Shown here one piece after another: positions 1 to 4,338 of a stretch of DNA of 10,424 bases. Made by a program: the position numbers and the translations under genes. The notes under the pieces were generated by a model. It was not told the DNA's origin. It saw only the letters and a program-made list of their open reading frames with translations, and did not search any database. This stretch comes from DATHVI01 sp035461385 (lineage in GTDB: Bacteria; Actinomycetota; Thermoleophilia; Solirubrobacterales; 70-9), in the NCBI GenBank assembly GCA_035461385.1, contig DATHVI010000022.1, forward strand, positions 1-10,424, read 5' to 3'. Every line of letters begins with the position of its first letter. The first letter of the stretch is position 1.

Positions 1-723
1 GCCGAACATGTTGCCGTCGGGGATCGTGTAGGTCGGGCCGATCCCCGGCTCCGCCCCGGGGAGGATCGTCTCGTTCGGGGTGATCCGCAGCAGCTTGCCG
101 TTGTGGTCGTTGGTGTTCGCCGAGGTCCGCTGGGCGTCCCAGGACTCGCGGCCGGGGCGCTCGTCGATCGGCGTGTAGCCATTGGAGGCGAACGGGTTCG
201 TGTTGTCGCCTGTCGTGATCAGAAGGTTGCCGTCGGGGTCGAACTCGAGCGCGCCGGCAGAGTGGCAGCAGGTCTCGCGCAGGTGCGTCCACTCGAACAC
301 GGGCACCTCGGACGTGAGGTCGAGATCGCCGGCCAGGTCGAGCTGGAAGCGCGAGACGCGCTGGGTGACGGTGGCGACGGGCGGGACCGAGTAGGCGAGG
401 TAGATCCAGCCGTTCGTCTCGTAGTCGGGATCGAGCGCGATCCCCATCAGGCCGTTCTCCTCGAACGTCGTCACCGGGACGGTGCCGATCTCGCGCGCGG
501 ACTGTGTGCCCGGGTCCCAGACCCCGACAACGCCGCGGCGCTCGACGTAGAACACCGTCCCGTCGGGGGCGACGTCGATCTCCATCGGGTTGAGCGTCGT
601 GTCGACCAACTGGGTCTTCACGAACTCGCCATCCTGGGCGGCGGCCGCGCTCGCTCCCAGCGCGCACGCACCCACGATCGCAACGATCGCGACAACCGGA
701 CCGGTGATCAGTCGCATTCCCAT
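1..723 (-). CDS. Secreted PQQ-dependent glucose/sorbosone dehydrogenase, N-terminal part (gene runs off the left edge)
   Basis: The frame is open from an ATG at 723-721 to the window edge, giving 241 residues. Residues 1-30 form a signal peptide with a hydrophobic core and an ASAAAA|QD-like signal peptidase I site. V17-G-A-C20 is a weaker lipobox alternative. The mature part starts the six-bladed propeller of the glucose/sorbosone dehydrogenase family (GSDH), whose known members oxidise sugars using PQQ and Ca2+. The segment C152-C153-H154 followed by FDPDGNLLITTGD aligns with the strand carrying the catalytic His of soluble glucose dehydrogenase. The YTPIDERP and QRTSANTND motifs recur in the dehydrogenase domain of the large protein at 4339-9303, so the two are paralogues. 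A strong GGAGGAGAGG ribosome site lies just before the start. A second in-frame ATG at 717 is equally possible. The promoter at 806-834 would drive it. Substrate is unknown, and the rest of the propeller lies outside the window. Confidence 0.88.
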   Translation of the reverse strand, partial: MGMRLITGPVVAIVAIVGACALGASAAAAQDGEFVKTQLVDTTLNPMEIDVAPDGTVFYVERRGVVGVWDPGTQSAREIGTVPVTTFEENGLMGIALDPDYETNGWIYLAYSVPPVATVTQRVSRFQLDLAGDLDLTSEVPVFEWTHLRETCCHSAGALEFDPDGNLLITTGDNTNPFASNGYTPIDERPGRESWDAQRTSANTNDHNGKLLRITPNETILPGAEPGIGPTYTIPDGNMFG

Positions 724-805
724 CCTCTCCTCCGTTGTCCTGGCCCGAGTGTCCCGGTGCCGCTCCCGGCGGGCCGGAAGACTGGCCGATCCCGCTTGTT
801 CGCGT

Positions 806-834
806 TTCCTATCACACCCCGAGGACGGAGTCAA
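806..834 (-). promoter_or_regulatory. Vegetative-type promoter for the left-edge dehydrogenase (P1)
   Basis: On the minus strand TTGACT (834-829) is separated by exactly 17 bp from TAGGAA (811-806). This fits the actinobacterial housekeeping pattern TTGACN-N17/18-TAGRRT except for the last base. Transcription would begin near 799, leaving an untranslated leader of about 75 nt before the ATG at 723. The 9-mer CTGCTTGAC and the downstream TGATAG recur at identical spacing at 1335-1363. Confidence 0.6.
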
Positions 835-840
835 GCAGCA

Positions 841-923
841 TCGTTGCACCGGCCAATCTGAATCGGTCGGATCTCGTCACAATCACTACTGGGATACTGC
901 AGATCAATGCACCGTCGTTGCAT
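841..923. promoter_or_regulatory. Repeated TCGTTGCA sites, possible operator, upstream of P1
   Basis: The octamer TCGTTGCA occurs at 841-848, seven bases upstream of the P1 -35 box, and again at 915-922. The second copy lies in a 17-bp near-palindrome, ATGCAcCGtCGtTGCAT (907-923), with one mismatched pair and a central CG, the sort of symmetry LacI-type repressors bind. No regulator gene is adjacent, so function is inferred only from position and symmetry. Confidence 0.3.
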
Positions 924-988
924 GGCGGCCGAAAAGTTCGCATCGGGACGAGGCCTCCCTGACAGGACGGGGCTCTTTGGGCTCGGCG

Positions 989-1276
989 TCAGCCAGGCCA
1001 GCGCGACGACCGGTTGGCGGCCAGCCGGGCGCGGATGATCGCCCCCCGGGAGGCGGCCGGGGAGTCTGCCTTCAGTCGCTCGATGCCCCGAAACCGCGGC
1101 AGGCCGACCGGCACTCCGTCACTGGTGCGTGCGACGCCCGCCGAGCCGGGATGGGATCCCGGCGAGCGCCGCCGCTCCAGCCTCCCTGGGTCCGGGGACG
1201 AGCGCTCACCGGAACCGGAGCCCGGCTGAGGGACGCCGGGCCGATCCGCTTTGGTTTGCTTCGGGTGCTCGTCCAA
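989..1276 (-). CDS. Doubtful small hypothetical protein, about 95 residues
   Basis: On the minus strand the frame ending in TGA at 991-989 stays open upstream to 1426. Its last 45 codons, from about 1120 onward, are mostly G or C in the third position, as in real genes here. The upstream half is weaker and rich in Pro, Arg and Ser. Promoter P2 (1335-1363) lies inside the longest version, so if P2 drives it the start must be downstream. The TTG at 1276-1274 is one option, with a poor ribosome site. A competing TTG at 1317-1315 behind a GAGGAG sequence opens another frame ending at 1072. I recognise no family. It could be a real small gene, a decayed gene or chance in GC-rich DNA. Confidence 0.22.
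   Translation of the reverse strand: MDEHPKQTKADRPGVPQPGSGSGERSSPDPGRLERRRSPGSHPGSAGVARTSDGVPVGLPRFRGIERLKADSPAASRGAIIRARLAANRSSRWPG
1145..1163. other. Perfect 8-bp inverted repeat with 3-nt loop
   Basis: GCCGGGAT (1145-1152) and ATCCCGGC (1156-1163) pair perfectly around a three-base loop. No T-tract follows on either strand, so it is not a classical terminator. It may be an RNA structural element or chance. Confidence 0.35.
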
Positions 1277-1334
1277 GTCTCCGGGACTCCGTTGGGGCTG
1301 CTTGGGTGCCGGCCCAATCTCTCCTCGGACAGGA

Positions 1335-1363
1335 CTTCTATCAGAACACTGATACTCGGTCAA
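1335..1363 (-). promoter_or_regulatory. Second promoter of the same design (P2), target unclear
   Basis: On the minus strand TTGACC (1363-1358) and TAGAAG (1340-1335) are separated by 17 bp. CTGCTTGAC-N15-TGATAG is shared exactly with P1. It points away from the alkyltransferase and into the region without a secure gene, so it would start either a small gene or RNA within 989-1328 or a long leader running toward the dehydrogenase. Confidence 0.45.
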
Positions 1364-1426
1364 GCAGAGTCCTTGCAAATCTACGCGCGTCAGTGCAGTT
1401 GATTGCGGCAGACGTTGCAGACTCAC

Positions 1427-2041
1427 TCAGGCGACCGCCCCCTCGAACTCGAGCAGCCGTCGCTTCATCTCCGGGCCGCCGCCGTAGAGCCCGATCTTCC
1501 CGCCCGCGCGCAGCACGCGGTGGCACGGGACGACGATCGGCAGCGGGTTGCGTGCCAGCGCCGTGCCCGCCGCGCGGGACGCCCCCGGGCTCCCCGCCCA
1601 GGCCGCGACCTCGCCGTAGCTGGCGGTGACGCCGAACGGCAGCCGCCGCGCCGCGGTGCGGAGAACTCGGCGGTAGAAGCCGGACGGGGTGAGGCGCCAA
1701 TCGAGCGCGAGGTCGAACGCGCGCCGGCTGCCGTCGAAGTACTCGTCGAGCTCGCGCCGGAGGGGGTCGAGGCGCTCGGGGAGCTCGAGCAGCCGTGGCG
1801 ACACCTCAGTCGCGAGCCGCTCCAGCACCTCGTCGGGGGAGTAACCGGGAAGCGCGAGGCGCACGAGCCCGCGCTCGGTCGTCGCCGCCGTCATCGTCCC
1901 GAGCGGCGTCTCGACGGTCGCGTAGGCGATGTCGACGAGCCCCTCCGAAACCGCGCGCGCAGCGAGGCGTTCGGCCGCGTCGGCGGCGTCCGCGGGGTCG
2001 GCGCGGAACGCGCGGATCAGATCGGTGGCGTCAGCTGTCAT
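1427..2041 (-). CDS. ogt: Methylated-DNA--[protein]-cysteine S-methyltransferase (O6-alkylguanine-DNA alkyltransferase)
   Basis: This 204-residue protein repairs O6-alkylguanine (and O4-alkylthymine) by irreversibly moving the alkyl group to its own cysteine. The C-terminal domain (about 118-204) shows the hallmark VPCHRV with acceptor Cys173, the preceding SRAAGTALARNP segment with Arg156 as the expected arginine finger, the SYGEVA segment of the DNA-binding helix region and the closing G.YGGG..MKRRLLEFEG. The N-terminal domain begins near residue 40 (TPLGTMTAATTERGLVRLAL). The first 35 or so residues are an extra acidic/alanine-rich helix-like extension absent from E. coli Ogt. The start is fixed by an AGGAGG ribosome site (2054-2049) seven bases upstream and by a 4-bp ATGA overlap with the stop of the sigma gene. 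The two are therefore almost certainly translationally coupled. No Ada-type regulatory domain is present. Confidence 0.93.
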   Translation of the reverse strand: MTADATDLIRAFRADPADAADAAERLAARAVSEGLVDIAYATVETPLGTMTAATTERGLVRLALPGYSPDEVLERLATEVSPRLLELPERLDPLRRELDEYFDGSRRAFDLALDWRLTPSGFYRRVLRTAARRLPFGVTASYGEVAAWAGSPGASRAAGTALARNPLPIVVPCHRVLRAGGKIGLYGGGPEMKRRLLEFEGAVA

Positions 2042-2529
2042 CGGCTTTCCTCCTCGTCGGTCGCGGCCTTGGCGCGCAGCGCGGCGAGCCCGTCGTGGAC
2101 GCGGCGGCGCGCGGCATCCTCCGAGCAGCCGAGCGCGGCGCCGATCTCCCGGAAGGAGAGGTCGGCGGCGAACCGCAGCGCGATCGCCGCCCGCTGCGCC
2201 GGGCTGAGCTCGGTGACCGCCGCCCACACGGCGCTGTCCCCCTCCTCGGCTCCGGGCCCCGGCGCCGCTTCGGCAAGCTCGGCGACATCCGGGCGCGGGT
2301 GCGGCCGGCGAGCCCGGGCCCGATGGTGGTCGATCGCCTTGCGCCGGGCAATCGTCAACACCCAGGCGCGCGGGTGGCGCCCGTCCATGCGCCGGTATGC
2401 CCGCAGGGCCGAGATGAACGTCTCCTGGAAGACGTCGTCGGCGTCGTCGGGCCCGACCATCGCGCGCAGAAACGAGAGCACCGGTCCGCGGTGCTCGTCG
2501 AGAAACGCCTGAAAGGGCTGCGCTTGCAT
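2038..2529 (-). CDS. ECF-type RNA polymerase sigma factor (coupled to alkyltransferase)
   Basis: This 163-residue sigma-70 family protein has only regions 2 and 4. Region 2 covers about residues 6-72, with the DDADDVFQETFISALRAYRR helix (core binding and -10 recognition) and WVLTIARRKAIDHHR. A proline- and acid-rich linker follows (73-103). Region 4 (about 104-153) carries LSPAQRAAIALRFAADLSFREIGAALGCSEDAARRRVHDGLAALR-type helix-turn-helix sequence for the -35 element. I chose the ATG at 2529 because homology begins there. The longer open frame to 2757 encodes only Arg/Gly/Ser-rich sequence overlapping the divergent gene. There is no clear ribosome site; a TTTACC about 9 nt upstream might be a -10 box, making the mRNA nearly leaderless. 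Its downstream partner is the alkyltransferase rather than a typical anti-sigma factor. Confidence 0.9.
   Translation of the reverse strand: MQAQPFQAFLDEHRGPVLSFLRAMVGPDDADDVFQETFISALRAYRRMDGRHPRAWVLTIARRKAIDHHRARARRPHPRPDVAELAEAAPGPGAEEGDSAVWAAVTELSPAQRAAIALRFAADLSFREIGAALGCSEDAARRRVHDGLAALRAKAATDEEESR
2049..2054 (-). promoter_or_regulatory. Ribosome binding site of the alkyltransferase inside the sigma gene
   Basis: AGGAGG lies in the last codons of the sigma gene, seven bases before the ATG at 2041. It decides the start codon and supports reinitiation or coupling across the ATGA overlap. Confidence 0.7.
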
Positions 2530-2571
2530 GCTCGAGAAGGTAAACGCCGCGCCGGCCCGGAATGTGAGGCG

Positions 2572-2625
2572 GGTCCGTCCCGATCCGGATCTGAGGCCGG
2601 TCGGCCCCGATCCGGAGCGGGAACC
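2572..2625. repeat. 27-bp imperfect tandem repeat (two copies)
   Basis: Units 2572-2598 and 2599-2625 match at 20 of 27 positions by hand count and share the unbroken 11-mer CCCGATCCGGA (2579-2589 and 2606-2616). The CGATCCGG-like core is partly symmetric. Sitting midway between divergent sigma genes, it may be a pair of regulator-binding sites. Confidence 0.55.
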
Positions 2626-2630
2626 GGCAC

Positions 2631-2659
2631 TTGGCGGCCGGATGCCCGGCCGGTAACGT
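2631..2659 (+). promoter_or_regulatory. Candidate promoter of the plus-strand sigma operon with internal palindrome
   Basis: TTGGCG (2631-2636) and TAACGT (2654-2659) are separated by 17 bp and fit a housekeeping TTGNNN/TANNNT pattern. Transcription would start about 57 nt before the ATG at 2723. The spacer is largely filled by an inverted repeat, CGGCCGG (2635-2641), loop ATGC, CCGGCCG (2646-2652), which would suit a repressor site. Confidence 0.4.
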
Positions 2660-2722
2660 GCAACGCGCGAGCCCCTCCCCGCGCGCCGCCCGGCGGCCGG
2701 GGATGTCAGTGGCCTGGAACGG

Positions 2723-3280
2723 ATGCCGATCGACGACCGCTTCGAGCAGCTACTCACCGCCGCGCGAGCCGGGGTCGAGCCTGCTTGGCGGGAGCTCTAC
2801 GACGAGCTGTCCCCGGCGGTCCTCGGCTACCTGCGGGCGCGGGGAGCCGGTGAGCCGGAGGATCTGACCGGGGAAGTGTTCCTCCAGGTCGTCCGCGACC
2901 TGAACCGATTCGACGGCGACTGGCGCGGCTTTCGCGCCTGGGTGATGACGATCGCCCATCACCGCCTGCTCGACGAGGGCCGAAGTCGCTCGCGGCGACC
3001 GGTCGAGCCGGTCGCCGAGCCGCCCGAGCCGGCGGGCGCCGTGGTGGTCGGGGTCGAGGACGCGGCCGAGCTGCGACTCGGCCTCGAGCGGGCCACCGCG
3101 ATGCTCTCCGACCTCTCCGCCGACCAGCGAGCGGTGCTCCTGCTGCGGGTCGTCGCCGACCTCACGATCGACGAGGTTGCCCGGGTGGTCGGCAAGCGTC
3201 CGGGCGCCGTCAAACAGCTCCAGCGCCGTGCGCTGCTGGCGGTTCGAAAGCGCCTCGAGCGCGAGGGGACGCTGCCGTGA
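2723..3280 (+). CDS. ECF-type RNA polymerase sigma factor
   Basis: This 185-residue sigma-70 family protein carries region 2 at about 20-90 (AWRELYDELSPAVLGYLRAR, then EDLTGEVFLQVVRDLNRF and FRAWVMTIAHHRLLDEGR) and region 4 at about 125-178 (LSADQRAVLLLRVVADLTIDEVARVVGKRPGAVKQLQRRALLAVRKRL-type helix-turn-helix). A Pro/Glu/Val-rich linker of about 35 residues separates them. Regions 1 and 3 are absent, so it belongs to the extracytoplasmic-function group. The ribosome site is weak (GGAACGG before the ATG), but no better in-frame start exists. Its stop overlaps the GTG of the next gene by 4 bp, the usual arrangement of a sigma factor with its anti-sigma factor. It is divergently transcribed from the other ECF gene and is not a close copy of it. 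Confidence 0.92.
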   Translation: MPIDDRFEQLLTAARAGVEPAWRELYDELSPAVLGYLRARGAGEPEDLTGEVFLQVVRDLNRFDGDWRGFRAWVMTIAHHRLLDEGRSRSRRPVEPVAEPPEPAGAVVVGVEDAAELRLGLERATAMLSDLSADQRAVLLLRVVADLTIDEVARVVGKRPGAVKQLQRRALLAVRKRLEREGTLP

Positions 3281-4239
3281 CCGGGGCCGCGAACGGCGGT
3301 CACGAACGGCCCGATCACGGGCACGACCAGGGCCTCGAGGGTAACCCCGAGCCGCTCCCCGGCGCTTCAAGTGAGGAGATGAGCCTCCTCGTCAGGATCG
3401 ACGCTGAAGGAGACCGGATCGTCCGCGGCCTGCCGCCTGCGGGCTACGACCCCGAGCTCGCGGAGCTCGCGGATTTCGTCGCCGAGCTTCGCGCCGGCTA
3501 CGGGCAATCCCCCGCCGAGGAGGTCCGTAACCGCCACCTCGAGGCGATCCTCGCGGCGGCTCACACCAGCGACGGCAGCGCGGTCGCCGCCAGCCGGGAG
3601 CGTGCTCGGGCCTCGACGTGGATCACCCCCGCGCGTCGCGGTCGTGCAATGGCGTTTCGACTGGCGGCGATCGGGCTTGCCGCCGCGATCGGGGTTGGCG
3701 GCCTCGCCGCCGCCGGTGTCGCACCGACTGGTCCGGTCGAGTCTGCACTCGAGCGGATCGGAATTGGATCGGGCTCAGGAGACGATGGTGCGAACCCGGC
3801 GACCACCGACGAGGCGGTGCCACCGGGCCAGGACCGACGTGGCGACCGGTCCGGCGAAGGCAAAGCCCGGAGCGGGGCTAGGGGAGTGGAAGGCAGGGTC
3901 GGTGCACGCGGACGCGGCGACGAGCGGCGAAGCGAAACGGGGACGTTCCGCTCGGGACCGGGCAGGGCGACCGCCGAGGAGGCTGCGGGGGGCGGGACCC
4001 CGCCCTCCTCGCCCGGCCAAAGCGACGCCCATCGCCCCGACGACAGCGGCCCCCCGGCGTCCCCCGGGAGCAGCGCCGGCAAGGGCGCGGGTGCGGGCGC
4101 CGGTGGGGGTGGGCCGGGCACGGGCACGACCCAGGGCAAGGGCGTGACCCAGGGCAGCGCCAAGTCCCAGGGCAAGGCCGACACCGGCCTCCAGCGGGCC
4201 CAAGAGGCGCAGGACAGCGCCGCCGCGAGGAAGCCCTAG
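3277..4239 (+). CDS. Single-pass membrane protein, probable anti-sigma factor, with low-complexity outer tail
   Basis: The GTG start at 3277 overlaps the sigma stop (GTGA) and follows GAGGGG at 8-bp spacing. Residues 1-125 are soluble and presumably cytoplasmic. They begin with a His/Asp-rich stretch and contain a helical segment (about 58-115) of the size that clamps ECF sigma factors. There are no cysteines, so it is not a zinc-binding (ZAS-type) anti-sigma factor. Residues 126-149 form one transmembrane helix (FRLAAIGLAAAIGVGGLAAA). The remaining 170 residues are disordered-looking Gly/Ser/Pro/Arg/Lys sequence with repeated TQGKG/SQGK motifs, presumably outside. The reading ends in RAQEAQDSAAARKP at a TAG created within a tandem duplication; see 4195-4306. 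The anti-sigma role is inferred from position and topology. I recognise no named family. Confidence 0.8.
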   Translation: MTGAANGGHERPDHGHDQGLEGNPEPLPGASSEEMSLLVRIDAEGDRIVRGLPPAGYDPELAELADFVAELRAGYGQSPAEEVRNRHLEAILAAAHTSDGSAVAASRERARASTWITPARRGRAMAFRLAAIGLAAAIGVGGLAAAGVAPTGPVESALERIGIGSGSGDDGANPATTDEAVPPGQDRRGDRSGEGKARSGARGVEGRVGARGRGDERRSETGTFRSGPGRATAEEAAGGGTPPSSPGQSDAHRPDDSGPPASPGSSAGKGAGAGAGGGGPGTGTTQGKGVTQGSAKSQGKADTGLQRAQEAQDSAAARKP

Positions 4240-4306
4240 CAGCGATCGAGCGGGCCCAGGAGGCGCAGGACAGCGCCGCCGCGAGGAAGTTCCTGGCAGC
4301 GAGCCT
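4195..4306 (+). repeat. Tandem duplication of about 56 bp that breaks the frame at the gene end
   Basis: Copy 1 (4195-4250) and copy 2 (4251-4306) share a 39-bp core with a single mismatch (4195-4233 against 4251-4289). After the core, copy 1 reads AAGCCCTAGCAGCG and copy 2 AAGTTCCTGGCAGCG, one base longer. A unit of 57 bp would be 19 codons. The missing base in copy 1 creates the TAG at 4237-4239. Confidence 0.85.
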
Positions 4307-4338
4307 GCCGAGGCGTGCGGAGCGCGCCGGCGGCGGAG
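4240..4338. other. Short convergent junction
   Basis: Ninety-nine bases separate the plus-strand membrane-protein stop from the minus-strand giant-gene stop. Most of it is the second copy of the tandem duplication. No stem followed by a T-run is visible for either gene; the imperfect inverted repeat around GAGCTAGC near 4336-4343 is too weak to call a terminator. Confidence 0.5.

Larger units (their letters stand above)
724..1426. other. Long intergenic region without a secure gene
   Basis: This stretch lies between the dehydrogenase start (723) and the alkyltransferase stop (1427), both minus strand. It contains promoter P1 (806-834), a look-alike promoter P2 (1335-1363), repeated TCGTTGCA sites at 841-848 and 915-922 (the second within a near-palindrome at 907-923), a CGTTGCA at 1413-1419, a perfect hairpin at 1145-1163 and a doubtful small minus-strand frame at 989-1276. 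The ends (about 780-925 and 1310-1425) are visibly more AT-rich than the middle, as expected for promoter DNA. I see no tRNA, no terminator with a T-run and no transposase remnant. Confidence 0.6.
2530..2722. other. Divergent control region between two ECF sigma genes
   Basis: The 193 bp between the two sigma start codons must hold both sets of promoters. It contains a 27-bp imperfect tandem repeat (2572-2625), a candidate promoter for the plus-strand gene (2631-2659) with a palindrome in its spacer, and a GGGAACC sequence at 2619-2625 resembling an ECF -35 box but without a convincing partner -10. No coding signal is seen. Confidence 0.55.

Noticed and set aside
1145..1163. Hairpin as a terminator of the alkyltransferase operon
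   Set aside because: There is no T-run on the minus strand after it and it lies about 265 bp past the stop codon.
590..1402. 270-codon plus-strand frame across the dehydrogenase start and the intergenic region
   Set aside because: It crosses the antisense of the signal-peptide region and promoter P1, and has no recognisable domain or ribosome site.
2042..2227. Extended N-terminus of the alkyltransferase from an upstream ATG at 2227
   Set aside because: The extra 62 residues are antisense-like and lie within the sigma gene. The AGGAGG site and ATGA overlap favour the start at 2041.
2619..2625. GGGAACC as an ECF -35 element for autoregulation of the plus-strand sigma gene
   Set aside because: No CGTT/CGTC-like -10 lies 15-18 bp downstream. 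The TTGGCG/TAACGT pair fits better.
2530..2757. Extended N-terminus of the minus-strand sigma factor from an ATG at 2757
   Set aside because: The extra 76 residues are Arg/Ser/Gly-rich and overlap the start of the divergent sigma gene; sigma homology begins at the ATG at 2529.
4195..4306. CRISPR-like or IS-end repeat
   Set aside because: There are only two adjacent copies, no spacers, no inverted ends and no transposase. The repeat is coding and codon-periodic apart from the lost base.
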